From contig NZ_JABEKS010000004.1 of the NCBI RefSeq assembly GCF_012985205.1, forward strand, positions 1-64,000: a stretch of DNA of 64,000 bases. The letters are read 5' to 3'. This stretch comes from Planctomonas sp. JC2975 (GTDB lineage Bacteria > Actinomycetota > Actinomycetes > Actinomycetales > Microbacteriaceae). Positions 54,062 through 62,731 of this stretch are shown in pieces. The notes below the pieces were generated by a model that did no database searches, had not been told where the DNA came from, and worked only from the letters and a program-made list of their open reading frames with translations. A program made the translations under genes and the position numbers. Position 1 is the stretch's first letter, and every line of letters starts with the position of its first letter.

Positions 54062-54069
54062 TGTATACA
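54062..54069. promoter_or_regulatory. GntR operator candidate 1 (TGTATACA)
   Basis: TGTATACA palindrome between the divergent LLM oxidoreductase and enoyl-CoA hydratase genes. It is identical to sites at 55000, 56803 and 58114. Confidence 0.7.
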
Positions 54070-54134
54070 ATTCGGGATGCCTTGGATAGCATCGGCCCCG
54101 GGTCGACGACGACGTGGGTCCAGGATCGGGGATC

Positions 54135-54932
54135 ATGAGCGACGTAGTTCTCGAGCGGCTCCCCGGCGGTGTGCTGCTCGTGCGCTTGAACCGGCCGGAA
54201 CGGCTGAATGCCATCGGCGGATCCATGGCGCAGGAGTTCGCGGATGCCATGCAACTGGCACGCACGGACGTCGACGTGCGCGCCGTGGTGATCACCGGGG
54301 CCGGTCGCGCCTTCTGCTCCGGTGCGGATCTCGTGCAGAGGTCGGCCGCCGCAGCCGAGCGGCGTGAGCCGAGCAACCTCGGCGGGACCGAGGCGATCAA
54401 CGACCTTCACGACCACTGGTCGGGAGCCGCGTTCCGTGTTCCGAAGCCGACCATCGCGCTGGTCAATGGCGCCGCCGCCGGGGCGGGATTCGGACTGGCC
54501 CTGGCGTGCGACTTCCGTATCGCCGCCGAATCGGCGATCTTCGTCTCCGCTTTCGCCCGGATCGGCCTCACGGGCGACAACGGCATCACGTGGGGACTGA
54601 CGCGCACTGTCGGGCGTGCGAAGGCGCTCGAGATCCTCATGCTCAATCCGCGCATCACCGCACCCGAGGCACTCGGACTCGGCCTGGTCCGCCAGGTCGT
54701 GCCCGACGACGATCTCTACGAGACGGGGATCGAGTTCGCCGACCGCCTCGCCGCCGGACCGGTCGAAGCGTTCGCGATCATGAAGCGCAACCTCGAGTAC
54801 GCCGAGACAGCGGACTTCGAGCAGTCGCTCCGTCGCGAGGCGGAGGGCATCTCGGTCACCCGTCTGATGGGCGAGAACGCCGAGGCGATCGACGCCTTCC
54901 TGCAGAAGCGCGATCCCGAATTCCGTCGCTGA
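54135..54932 (+). CDS. Enoyl-CoA hydratase/isomerase family protein
   Basis: A 265-residue crotonase-fold enzyme: VRLNRPERLNAI, the oxyanion-hole segment GAGRAFCSGADL, NGAAAGAGFGLALACDFRIA and SAFARIGLTGDNGITWGLTR. The catalytic Glu pair of classical hydratases is not clearly kept: the second position reads GLTGDNG where Glu is typical, so isomerase, hydrolase or another crotonase activity is possible. The ATG at 54135 follows a GGGG ribosome site. It is followed by the GntR regulator on the same strand. Confidence 0.9.
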   Translation: MSDVVLERLPGGVLLVRLNRPERLNAIGGSMAQEFADAMQLARTDVDVRAVVITGAGRAFCSGADLVQRSAAAAERREPSNLGGTEAINDLHDHWSGAAFRVPKPTIALVNGAAAGAGFGLALACDFRIAAESAIFVSAFARIGLTGDNGITWGLTRTVGRAKALEILMLNPRITAPEALGLGLVRQVVPDDDLYETGIEFADRLAAGPVEAFAIMKRNLEYAETADFEQSLRREAEGISVTRLMGENAEAIDAFLQKRDPEFRR

Positions 54933-54999
54933 CCACGCTCGGGGCGCCGGTCGCACCGCCTGCGCGGCAGGGTGCAAGAGCCCACCCGACGACGCGCAA

Positions 55000-55007
55000 T
55001 GTATACA
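55000..55007. promoter_or_regulatory. GntR operator candidate 2 (TGTATACA)
   Basis: TGTATACA palindrome 31 bases upstream of the GntR start, consistent with autoregulation. Confidence 0.7.
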
Positions 55008-55038
55008 CACCCGAAACCGCCGTCGCTAGGATGACGCC

Positions 55039-55743
55039 ATGCGCGCAAGTGATGTCGCCTATCAGCGGCTGCGGGACGACATCATCGAGTGGAACCTCGA
55101 ACCGGGCAGCCTCCTCGGCGAGATCGAGACCGCCCAGCGGCTCGGCGTCTCCCGCACTCCGGTTCGCGAAGCCCTGTCCCGACTGATGGCAGAGGGACTC
55201 GTCTCCTCGGGCACCGGCCGAACGGCGATGGTCTCGCTCGTCTCGCTCTCCGACGTGAAGCGGCTCTTCGAATACCGCGTCGCGCTGGAGACCCAGGCGG
55301 CACGACTCGCCGCGTCGCGGCGGGACCCCGCGGTCTTCGAGCGACTGCGGGAGCGGTTCCTCGAGGCACCCAGGACGACGTCGCCCGGATCGGTGCGGAG
55401 TCGCAGGCCGAGCACCGAACGCCCGTACTCCCTCGCTGACGAGCTCGACGACGCGATCGACGCGGCGACGGACAACCCCTACCTCGTTCGCGCGCTAAGA
55501 GATCTGCGCGGTCATCTGGCTCGCTACCGTCGGCATGCCAGGACGAATCCTGCCCGGCTGGACGACGCCACGAAGGAGCACCTGATCATCGTCGAGGCCA
55601 TCCTGAGCGGTGACGGCACGCTGGCCTCTCAGGCCACGGCCGTCCATCTGCACAGGAGCCTGGAGAACATCCTCGCGACGGTGCCCGCGCTGCGGCGACA
55701 ACAAGCCGAGACGGAGAAGCAGTTGGTCTCGGCTGCCGACTAG
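55039..55743 (+). CDS. GntR-family (FCD domain) regulator
   Basis: A 234-residue FadR-type regulator: winged HTH (AYQRLRDDIIEWNLEPGSLL, ETAQRLGVSRTPVREALSRL; about residues 7-50) and an FCD ligand/metal domain (LADELDDAIDAATDNPYLVR; KEHLIIVEAIL; HLHRSLENILA). Residues 112-129 are Arg/Ser/Pro-rich and unlike FCD sequence, while the next frame over the same DNA (55372-55425) reads TQDDVARIGAESQAEHR. That suggests two compensating small indels. It probably senses an acid or acyl intermediate and binds the four TGTATACA sites around it. Confidence 0.88.
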   Translation: MRASDVAYQRLRDDIIEWNLEPGSLLGEIETAQRLGVSRTPVREALSRLMAEGLVSSGTGRTAMVSLVSLSDVKRLFEYRVALETQAARLAASRRDPAVFERLRERFLEAPRTTSPGSVRSRRPSTERPYSLADELDDAIDAATDNPYLVRALRDLRGHLARYRRHARTNPARLDDATKEHLIIVEAILSGDGTLASQATAVHLHRSLENILATVPALRRQQAETEKQLVSAAD

Positions 55744-55769
55744 GGCGACCGAAGGGGAATGCTCGTCGC

Positions 55770-56678
55770 TCAGCGTGCCGCGCCGGGAACGGTGAAGTCG
55801 AACACCGAGGAATCGAACGCGTTGTAACCCTCGTAGTCGAGCAGTTCGTAAAGCCGCGCACGCGTCTGCATCTGGGGAACCTCGCCCGCGAGCGTTCCGT
55901 CGGCGACCAGGGAGTCGAGGCCCCGCTCGATGGCACCCATCGCAATGCGCAGCAGGGAGACCGGATAGATGACCAGGTTGATGCCGACGTCCGCGAGCTG
56001 GCGCGTGGTGAAGAGCTCGCTCTTGCCGAACTCGGTCATATTGGCCAGGACGGGCACCTCCACAGCGGCGCGGATGGCGGCGAACTCGTCGAGGCTGGCC
56101 ATGGCCTCCGGGAAAATCGCGTCCGCTCCGGCGTCGACCAGCTGCTTCGCCCGGCGAACGGCGGCATCCAGACCCTCGATCGCACGGATGTCCGTGCGCG
56201 CCATGATCACGAGGTTCGGGTCGCGACGTGCGTCGACCGCTGCGCGGATCCGCTTGAGCGCAGTGTCGTCGTCCACGACCTGCTTGCCGTCCAGGTGGCC
56301 GCAACGCTTCGGGTTCACCTGGTCCTCGATGTGCAGTCCGGAGACGCCGGCGTCCTCGAGCAGCTGAACCGTGCGCGCCACGTTCATCGGCTCGCCGAAT
56401 CCGGTGTCGGCGTCAACGAGCGTCGGCAGATCCGTCATGCGACCGATCTGAGCGGCACGAGTCGCCACCTCGGTCAGCGTCGTGAGCCCGATGTCGGGCA
56501 GTCCCAGTTCGGCCGAGAGCACGGCCCCTGAGATGTAGACGCCTTCGAAGCCCTTCTCCTCAATCAGACGAGCGCTGAGCGGGGTGAAGGCGCCGGGCAT
56601 CCGCACCAGGCTTCCGCCGGTCAGTGCCTCACGGAACCGGCGGCGCTTGTCGGCCGGGGTGACGGTGGAGTGCAGCAT
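55770..56678 (-). CDS. 2-methylisocitrate lyase-like enzyme (ICL/PEP mutase superfamily)
   Basis: A 302-residue TIM-barrel enzyme with the catalytic KRCGH loop (NPKRCGHLDGKQVV, about residues 122-135), metal-site DADTGFGEP and IMARTDIRAIEGLDAAVRRA (key: ARTD). These are the marks of PrpB, which splits 2-methylisocitrate to pyruvate and succinate. No prpC or prpD is near, so a related C-C bond cleavage is possible. The ATG at 56678 has AGGGG 9 bases upstream; a TTG three codons earlier is less likely. A TGTATACA site lies 125 bases upstream. Confidence 0.88.
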   Translation of the reverse strand: MLHSTVTPADKRRRFREALTGGSLVRMPGAFTPLSARLIEEKGFEGVYISGAVLSAELGLPDIGLTTLTEVATRAAQIGRMTDLPTLVDADTGFGEPMNVARTVQLLEDAGVSGLHIEDQVNPKRCGHLDGKQVVDDDTALKRIRAAVDARRDPNLVIMARTDIRAIEGLDAAVRRAKQLVDAGADAIFPEAMASLDEFAAIRAAVEVPVLANMTEFGKSELFTTRQLADVGINLVIYPVSLLRIAMGAIERGLDSLVADGTLAGEVPQMQTRARLYELLDYEGYNAFDSSVFDFTVPGAAR

Positions 56679-56802
56679 TCGGAACAACCCCTATCGCTGT
56701 GGGGCGTTCTCGAGCGCCCTCGACGAGTGGTGACGATGGGCGTCCGCTCTCTCGACGACCACGGCGGGATGCCATGGCGCGCCGGAACGACGCCGTCATC
56801 AT

Positions 56803-56810
56803 TGTATACA
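56803..56810. promoter_or_regulatory. GntR operator candidate 3 (TGTATACA)
   Basis: TGTATACA palindrome in the gap upstream of the methylisocitrate-lyase-like gene, the only promoter-containing gap for that gene. Confidence 0.7.
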
Positions 56811-56915
56811 TTGAGCAGCTGAGGCGATCGATGCGGTGCCCCGGCCGGCGCACCGCATCGATGAGCGGATCGGCACAGGATCAGGCGATCGGCGCCGTGC
56901 GTCAGATGGAGTGCG

Positions 56916-57992
56916 TCAGGTGGACGGTCGAACCTCGTACCTGACCGGCGAGTCGCCCGTCGTCACGACGACGCCGTCCTCGACGAGGTAACGGACGTGG
57001 GCGATCGTCTCGGCGACCGCCGACCACTGCTGGATCGGTCCGAGCGTGTCCCAGCCGTGCGCCCAGGTGAGCCCGTGCGCGAGCTCCCATGCCGTGAGCG
57101 GCCCGTTCCCGAGGTGTCCGAGCACTTCGTCGAGGCGCTCGCGGTGGTGTTCCTGCAGCTCGGCCACTCTGTCCGGCAGCCCGCGGAACCGCCACTGGTG
57201 TGCGGGTAGCACCTCGAGATCGACGTGCTCGAGCCTGGCGAGCGAACCGAGGTAGGCGCGCACGGGCGAGACCGTGGAGTGAGCGTGCAGGCCGACGTTC
57301 GGGCTGATGCGGGGCAGCACGTGGTCGCCAGTGAGGATGACGTCGTCCTCCTCGTCGACGAAGCACAGGTGTCCAGGGGTGTGGCCAGGCGTGAGCACGG
57401 CACGCACGGTGCGTCCGCGAAGGGGGATGAGGTCGCCGTCGCCGAACAGGAGGGTGGCGAGCGGCATCCGCTCGAAGAGCCCGTTGTCGGAGCCGATCCG
57501 CTCCAGAGCGCCGGTTGTCGGCACGCCCGCCGCCGCCAGCTGCGTGCGGAAGGTCTCCATGGCGCCCTGGCCGACCCCGCCACGGTGTCTCTCGAGAGAC
57601 GCCGCCTCGTCGGCACTCATGCCGATCCAGGCGTTCGGCGCGAGGCGGGCGACGAAGTGGGTGAGGCCGTGGTGATCGGGGTGCACGTGGGTGATGAGCA
57701 CACCCGTCACCTCGGACGGCACAACGCCGGCTTCGTCCAGTCCCGCCAGGAAGGCGTCGAATCCCTCAGACGAGTCCCACCCCGGGTCGACGACAACCGT
57801 CTCGCCGTCGCCGATCAGCAGGTAGCAGAGCGTGTACCGCATCGGGTTGTTCTGGAACGGGATCGGGATGGACCAGATTCCGTCGCGCACCCGTTCCACA
57901 GGCGGGAACGTGCGTCGGTACCAGGCCTCGTGCAACGCGTCCGACGTCACCTCGTGCTTCTGGATCGGCAGGGTCGGTGCGTGCTCGGTCAT
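56916..57992 (-). CDS. MBL-fold metallohydrolase
   Basis: A 358-residue metallo-beta-lactamase-fold hydrolase with the zinc motif THVHPDHHG (about residues 99-107), a later LTPGHTPGHLCFVDEEDD, ILTGDHVLP and LPAHQW, all the expected His/Asp ligands. A C-terminal helical extension (about 270-358) is typical of the actinobacterial group. The ATG at 57992 has GGAGG 3 bases upstream. It shares its upstream region, with a TGTATACA site, with the divergent alpha/beta hydrolase gene. A thioesterase or lactone hydrolysis role is plausible. Confidence 0.9.
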   Translation of the reverse strand: MTEHAPTLPIQKHEVTSDALHEAWYRRTFPPVERVRDGIWSIPIPFQNNPMRYTLCYLLIGDGETVVVDPGWDSSEGFDAFLAGLDEAGVVPSEVTGVLITHVHPDHHGLTHFVARLAPNAWIGMSADEAASLERHRGGVGQGAMETFRTQLAAAGVPTTGALERIGSDNGLFERMPLATLLFGDGDLIPLRGRTVRAVLTPGHTPGHLCFVDEEDDVILTGDHVLPRISPNVGLHAHSTVSPVRAYLGSLARLEHVDLEVLPAHQWRFRGLPDRVAELQEHHRERLDEVLGHLGNGPLTAWELAHGLTWAHGWDTLGPIQQWSAVAETIAHVRYLVEDGVVVTTGDSPVRYEVRPST

Positions 57993-58112
57993 GTCCCTCC
58001 TCGGACGTCCGGCGGCTGGGTGGCCACACCCCAGCCGGTGGCCGGAATCGCGGCTGGAAGGCGTCTTCTGCGGATGCTGCGCGTCGCGGGAGTGGTGACC
58101 GTCTGGCATCCT

Positions 58113-58122
58113 ATGTATACAT
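58113..58122. promoter_or_regulatory. GntR operator candidate 4 (ATGTATACAT)
   Basis: ATGTATACAT, a 10-bp perfect palindrome, lies between the divergent MBL and alpha/beta hydrolase genes. Confidence 0.7.
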
Positions 58123-58246
58123 CAAACGGTTGGACGCGTGCGACGCGGACGACGGCGACAGGGCTGTCGCATCGCCCGCGCACCTGAGCGCAGCATTGCC
58201 GACGTTCACGTACCCAAGTTGTATGCACGCTGAAGGGACAGCATCC

Positions 58247-59137
58247 ATGGACCCATCCCCCGCGGAACGGCCGGTCGACGACTTCGGGTGGCTCGACGCA
58301 GTCGCTGTCGACGCGGAGGGTCTGAATCCGCGGCGCCTTCCGCTCTCGGCTGGCGGGCTCAGCGCGATCGCGTGGGGCGAGGTTCCGTTCCAGGTGCTGT
58401 ATCTCCATGGTGCGGGGCAGAACGCGCACACCTGGGATCTCGCCGCGGCACTCGTCGGACGATCCGCGATTGCCGTGGACCTGCCGGGGCACGGACACTC
58501 GGCGTGGCATCCGGAGCACGACTATCGCGCGGAGACGAACGCCGCTGCGGTGGCCGAGCTGTCGGACGCCATCGGCCTGCGTCCGCGCCTCGTCGTCGGC
58601 ATGTCGCTCGGTGGGCTCACCGCGCTGGCCCTTGCGGAGCGCCGCCCCGAACTCGTGCCCGACCTCGTGCTGGTGGACATCCTGCCCGGCGTCGAGGAGG
58701 CCATGGCGCGCATGACCGGTGTGGATCTCGGTCAGGTGGCCCTGCTCGGGGGTGCAGGCGAGTTCGACTCGCTCGAGGCGATGGAGGAGACCACCATCGC
58801 CGCGGCGGGCGGCACACGTTCGGCCGAGTCGCTACGGCGGGGTGTGTGGCACAACGCCGCGCAGGGCGACGACGGCGTGTGGCGCTGGCGGTACGACCGC
58901 GAGCATCGCAGGGGCGGCCCGAGCTCCGAAACGCTGTGGCCGGTCGTGCGCGCGGTGCCGCGGCTCACGGTCGTGCGCGGCGGTCGGAGCCCGTTCGTCG
59001 GCGACGACGCCATCGCGCGGCTGCACGCCGAACGCGCGGACGTTCCGGTGCACGTCGTGCCCGGCGCGGGGCATGCCGTGCAGAGCGATGCGCCAGAAGC
59101 GCTCGCGGCGATCGTGCGGTCGGCGCTGCACGACTGA
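58247..59137 (+). CDS. Alpha/beta-hydrolase fold enzyme
   Basis: A 296-residue hydrolase with oxyanion-side VLYLHGAGQNAHTWDLA, VDLPGHGHSAW, the nucleophile elbow VVGMSLGGLT (Ser about residue 109) and the C-terminal PGAGHAVQSDAPEAL histidine. An Asp in the last third completes the triad. The ATG at 58247 has AAGGGA 8 bases upstream; earlier starts read into the promoter. It resembles esterases or C-C hydrolases of catabolic clusters. It is part of the TGTATACA-marked cluster. Confidence 0.9.
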   Translation: MDPSPAERPVDDFGWLDAVAVDAEGLNPRRLPLSAGGLSAIAWGEVPFQVLYLHGAGQNAHTWDLAAALVGRSAIAVDLPGHGHSAWHPEHDYRAETNAAAVAELSDAIGLRPRLVVGMSLGGLTALALAERRPELVPDLVLVDILPGVEEAMARMTGVDLGQVALLGGAGEFDSLEAMEETTIAAAGGTRSAESLRRGVWHNAAQGDDGVWRWRYDREHRRGGPSSETLWPVVRAVPRLTVVRGGRSPFVGDDAIARLHAERADVPVHVVPGAGHAVQSDAPEALAAIVRSALHD

Positions 59138-59166
59138 CGCTTCTGGAGGTCAGCCCGTCGGCGACC

Positions 59167-60144
59167 TCAGTCCTCTGTCTCCATCCACGGAACGAGCTTG
59201 TCGGGGTTCCGAATGGCCCAGATGCGGCTGATCCGGTCGCCGGCGACCTCGAAGGCGTAGACCGACACTGTCACGCCGTCCCGCCGGGCGATGAGGCCGG
59301 GCTGCCCGTTCACCGTGCGCTCCAGCACGGTGAGATCGCTGATCTTGTCCTGCAGGCCGAGGAACGCCTGGCCGATCCGCTCGGCGCCGCTGATCGGATG
59401 GATGATCGTGCTCACCCGTCCGCCCCCGTCGCTGACGACCGTCACGTCGGGCGCCAGCACATCGATGAGCGCGTCGATGTCGCCGGCATCCCACGCGGTC
59501 TTGAACCTGCGCACCACGGCGGCCTGGGTTCGGGTCGGCGTCGTCGTCGTGTGCGCCTCGCTCAGCCGGTGGCGGGCGGAGGATGCCAACTGCCGACACG
59601 CGCCGGGCGAACGACCGACGATCTCCCCCACCTCGGCGAACGAGTATCGGAACACGTCGTGCAGGATGAACGCCACGCGTTCGGCGGGAGTCATTGCCTC
59701 GAGCACGACGAGGAACGCCATGTTCAGCGACTCGTCGAGGCTCACGCGATCCGCGGGATCCGCCGCGACGTCGTCCGGCCGTCCCGTCATCCACTGTGTG
59801 GAGTCGGGCACCGGTTCGGGGATCCACTCACCCACGTACGTCTCGCGCCGGACCCGTGCCGACGTCAGCAGGTTGAGGCAGAGCCGGCTGGTGACCGTGG
59901 TGAGCCACGCGCCAGGGGAGGCGATGACATCCTGCTCCTCGGCGCTGCGGGAGAACCAGCGCGCGTAGGCCTCCTGGACCACGTCCTCCGCGTCGGCCAG
60001 TGAGCCGAGCAGCCGATAGGCGAGGTTGATCAGCTGCCGCCGCTCGCCCCAGACCGCGTCGACGTTCGCGTGAGCAGTACCGCTCGAAGCCGTGCCCCCG
60101 GAGTCGGTGCCGCCAGAATCAGTGCCGTCAGAATCAGTGCTCAT
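59167..60144 (-). CDS. ECF41/SigJ-type sigma factor with SnoaL-like C-terminus
   Basis: A 325-residue ECF sigma factor: region 2 (LINLAYRLLGSLADAEDVVQEAYARWF), region 4 (MTPAERVAFILHDVFRYSFAEVGEIVGRSPGACRQL; key: GRSPGACRQLASSARHRL), then a SnoaL/NTF2-like domain (about 205-325) containing NGQPGLI and the C-terminal NPDKL. This architecture is ECF41, whose C-terminal domain controls activity in place of an anti-sigma factor. The first 25 residues are Ser/Gly/Thr repeats. It is divergent from the FAD oxidoreductase gene, the kind of partner typical for ECF41. Confidence 0.93.
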   Translation of the reverse strand: MSTDSDGTDSGGTDSGGTASSGTAHANVDAVWGERRQLINLAYRLLGSLADAEDVVQEAYARWFSRSAEEQDVIASPGAWLTTVTSRLCLNLLTSARVRRETYVGEWIPEPVPDSTQWMTGRPDDVAADPADRVSLDESLNMAFLVVLEAMTPAERVAFILHDVFRYSFAEVGEIVGRSPGACRQLASSARHRLSEAHTTTTPTRTQAAVVRRFKTAWDAGDIDALIDVLAPDVTVVSDGGGRVSTIIHPISGAERIGQAFLGLQDKISDLTVLERTVNGQPGLIARRDGVTVSVYAFEVAGDRISRIWAIRNPDKLVPWMETED

Positions 60145-60251
60145 CGTCCCGTTCGCCCTCCAGCATCGCTCTCCAGGACGCCTGCCCTCCGGCATTCTGC
60201 CCCTTCCCCACCGACAAGTCGGCGGGGCGTTTCGTCAGGTGGGGAGCCGCC

Positions 60252-60277
60252 TGACATTCGGATGCCGCCCTCGGTCG
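60252..60277 (+). promoter_or_regulatory. Candidate ECF41 promoter
   Basis: TGACATT (60252-60258) and CGGTCG (60272-60277) lie 77 bases upstream of the FAD oxidoreductase. They resemble the TGTCACA / CGTC promoter boxes described for ECF41 sigma factors, with one or two mismatches. Confidence 0.4.
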
Positions 60278-60353
60278 AGTAGGTGAACGCGCACCGCAGA
60301 CCCTGCGGACCGCACACCACCGGCCGCGAGGCCGAAGAACGAAAGGGAACATC

Positions 60354-61568
60354 ATGTCCGCACCCGGGCTGCACAGCCCAGCCCCCGAACGCCCAGCAGT
60401 CGTCGTGATCGGAGGCGGCTACTCAGGAGCCGTCGCCGCGAACCGCCTGCGCAAGCGAGACGACATCGACATCACGCTCGTCAACGCCAGGGCCGAGTTC
60501 GTGGACCGCATCAGGCTTCACCAATTCGTCGCAGGCACCGGCACGGCGACGGTGGACTACGCGACCCTGCTCGGAGACGAGGTACGACTGGTCGTCGATC
60601 GTGCGACGCGCATCGACACCGGCGCGCGCCGCGTCGAGCTGGCCTCAGGCGGCAGCCTCCACTACGACTACGTCGTCTATGCCGTCGGCAGCACAGGCGT
60701 CGTGCCGTCATCGGTGCCCGGCGCCGTCGACCACGCGGCCGCCGTCGCCGACCTCGACTCGGCGCGGCGCCTGCGTTCCACGCTCGACGGGCTCCCCGTC
60801 CACGCTCCGATCACCGTCGTCGGCGGTGGCCTGACGGGCATCGAGACGGCCGCCGAGCTGGCCGAGCAGGGTCGTCGAGTGACCATCGTGTCCGACGGCT
60901 CTCTGGCCGGAGCGGCGAGCGCGGCTGGTCGCCGATACATCGTCCGCTGGCTGGAGCGGCACGGGGTGACCGTGATCGAGCATGCCAGGGTGAGCGCAGT
61001 GGAGCGGGATTCCGTGACGCTCGCCGACGGCACCACTCGCGCGAGTGCGCTCACCGTCTGGGCAGCAGGGTTCGGCGTGCCGCAGCTGGCATCCGCGAGC
61101 GGTCTGAGCACAGACGACCTGGGACGGCTGCTCACGGATGAGACGCTCACGAGCGTCGACGACGACCGGATCGTTGCGGCAGGCGATGCGGCGGCACCGT
61201 CCGGGCGTGCCCTGCGGATGAGCTGTCAGGCGGCGTCCCCGCTCGGCGCGCTGGCGGCGGACACCGTGCTGAGCCGCATCGCCGGCGCGGATCCCGCACC
61301 GATCGACTTCGCCTTCACCGGATCGTGCATCAGCCTGGGCCGCCGGGTCGCGATGCGGCAGGTGGCGCGCAAGGACGACACGTCGATGAACCTCTACATC
61401 GGCGGCTGGATCAGCGGCCGCTACAAGGAGCTGACGAGCAGGCTCGGAGTGTGGAAGATCCGGCGGGAGGCCCACAAGCCGGGATCGCTCTTCTGGCCGA
61501 AGGGCGGACCCCGGTCGACGTGGCCGACCGCCACGCGCATCCCCGAGCCGACTGCGCACAGCGTGTGA
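60354..61568 (+). CDS. FAD-dependent oxidoreductase (NDH-2/ferredoxin reductase-like)
   Basis: A 404-residue two-dinucleotide-fold flavoprotein: FAD-binding VVVIGGGYSGAVAANRL (about residues 15-31), NAD-binding ITVVGGGLTGIETAAELAEQ and the FAD-contacting AAGDAAAPSGRALRMSCQAA. It resembles type II NADH dehydrogenases but lacks an obvious membrane-binding C-terminal helix. It is the probable target of the adjacent ECF41 sigma factor, as carboxymuconolactone decarboxylases, oxidoreductases or epimerases usually are. Electron acceptor unknown. Confidence 0.9.
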   Translation: MSAPGLHSPAPERPAVVVIGGGYSGAVAANRLRKRDDIDITLVNARAEFVDRIRLHQFVAGTGTATVDYATLLGDEVRLVVDRATRIDTGARRVELASGGSLHYDYVVYAVGSTGVVPSSVPGAVDHAAAVADLDSARRLRSTLDGLPVHAPITVVGGGLTGIETAAELAEQGRRVTIVSDGSLAGAASAAGRRYIVRWLERHGVTVIEHARVSAVERDSVTLADGTTRASALTVWAAGFGVPQLASASGLSTDDLGRLLTDETLTSVDDDRIVAAGDAAAPSGRALRMSCQAASPLGALAADTVLSRIAGADPAPIDFAFTGSCISLGRRVAMRQVARKDDTSMNLYIGGWISGRYKELTSRLGVWKIRREAHKPGSLFWPKGGPRSTWPTATRIPEPTAHSV

Positions 61569-61671
61569 CGTTTCATGCGCCTGCGGTGTCATCACAGTGA
61601 CGGCACCGCGCGGCTGACGAACCGACGCCCGGTTGCAGACCGGATCCCATACGAGAGAAGGGCATTCCACC

Positions 61672-62139
61672 ATGACCGCAGAGAGCACAACGCAGAGCAC
61701 GACCACCGCACGCCAGGAGGACGAGGCCGACATCCGCCGGCACATCGGCAAGATCGTCGACGGACTCGCGTCCAAGGACCTCGACTTCCTGAGGTCCGTC
61801 TACTCCCCCGACGTCGTCTCGTTCGACGTCGAGCCGCCCCTCCAGCACGTCGGACTTGAGGCGAAGCTGAAGAACTGGGAGCGGGCGTTCGGCGTCTTCG
61901 ACGAGCTCAACTACGAGCTGCGCGACCTGGATGTCACCGTCGGTGACGACGTGGCCTTCTGCCACGGCTTCGGACGCATCAGCGGCACGCTGAACAACGG
62001 CGCCGCAACGGACGGCATGTGGGTGCGCGCCACGTTCTGCCTGCGCAAGATCGACGGATCCTGGCTCATCGTGCACGACCAGGCATCCGTTCCGCTCGAC
62101 CCTGCGAGCGGACGCGGCGTGACGGATCTCCAGCCCTGA
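61672..62139 (+). CDS. SnoaL-like (NTF2-fold) protein
   Basis: A 155-residue protein with a Thr-rich start and one NTF2-fold domain: IRRHIGKIVDGLASKDLDFL, YSPDVVSFDVEPPLQHVGLE, WVRATFCLRKIDGSWLIVHD. Similar proteins are ketosteroid-isomerase-like or of unknown role. It follows the FAD oxidoreductase by 103 bases on the same strand and may be cotranscribed. A strong hairpin follows the gene. Confidence 0.85.
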   Translation: MTAESTTQSTTTARQEDEADIRRHIGKIVDGLASKDLDFLRSVYSPDVVSFDVEPPLQHVGLEAKLKNWERAFGVFDELNYELRDLDVTVGDDVAFCHGFGRISGTLNNGAATDGMWVRATFCLRKIDGSWLIVHDQASVPLDPASGRGVTDLQP

Positions 62140-62200
62140 CTTCCCCCTCGGGCGCGTCTCCGACCCCCGTCGGCGACGCGTGCTGGCTCTCCGTCACACT

Positions 62201-62230
62201 CCGGTGGCCGTGCTCGCGCACGGCCACCGG
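62201..62230. terminator. Strong bidirectional terminator
   Basis: A perfect 13-bp stem (CCGGTGGCCGTGC with GCACGGCCACCGG) and 4-base loop lies between the converging SnoaL-like and VOC genes. Confidence 0.8.
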
Positions 62231-62235
62231 CACCG

Positions 62236-62646
62236 TCAGCCGTCGTGCTGCGACAGACGAGCCTCCGCGATGGTCGGCTCGAACAGCTCCACCGGGTTGC
62301 CCGAGGGATCCTCGATCAAAATCTGCCGTCCGCCGATGCCTTCGACGATCTCGTTCCGGGTGCGCACGCCGTCCGCGCGCAATCGGGCGACGAGCGCGCC
62401 GAGGTCCGACACCTCGAGAGCGAACCGGTTCCATCCGCCCGGCGCCGGAACGGTGCCGTCCGGCATCGCCTGACCGCCGCCGCCCTGAGCGTTCGGAGCG
62501 GACAGCACCAACCGAAGGTCTCCCTTGGCCAGCATCGCGAAGGCCGGCGCGGGATGCATCACGACCTCGAACCCCAGCCGATCGACGTAGAAGCCGATCG
62601 CAGCGTCCACGTCGTCCACGATGTATCGCACGCTCACAGAAGGCAT
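62236..62646 (-). CDS. VOC-family (glyoxalase-like) protein
   Basis: A 136-residue single VOC domain: SVRYIVDDVDAAIGFYVDRLGFEV (key: AIGFYVDRLGFEV) opening, WNRFALEVSDLGALVARLRA, and the closing GRQILIEDPSGNPVELFEP with its typical Glu. It is likely a metal-dependent lyase, dioxygenase or resistance protein; substrate unknown. It ends against a strong hairpin. Confidence 0.88.
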   Translation of the reverse strand: MPSVSVRYIVDDVDAAIGFYVDRLGFEVVMHPAPAFAMLAKGDLRLVLSAPNAQGGGGQAMPDGTVPAPGGWNRFALEVSDLGALVARLRADGVRTRNEIVEGIGGRQILIEDPSGNPVELFEPTIAEARLSQHDG

Positions 62647-62731
62647 GTCCCGTCACCCCCGTCACGTCAGGACGGATCCATTCTGCGCCGCGGACCGGAG
62701 TTCCGGGCCGTCAGCGTGCCAGCGACGGAGC

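Noticed and set aside
55770-56678. Methylcitrate cycle operon
   Set aside because: Only the lyase-like gene is present; no methylcitrate synthase or dehydratase is in the window.
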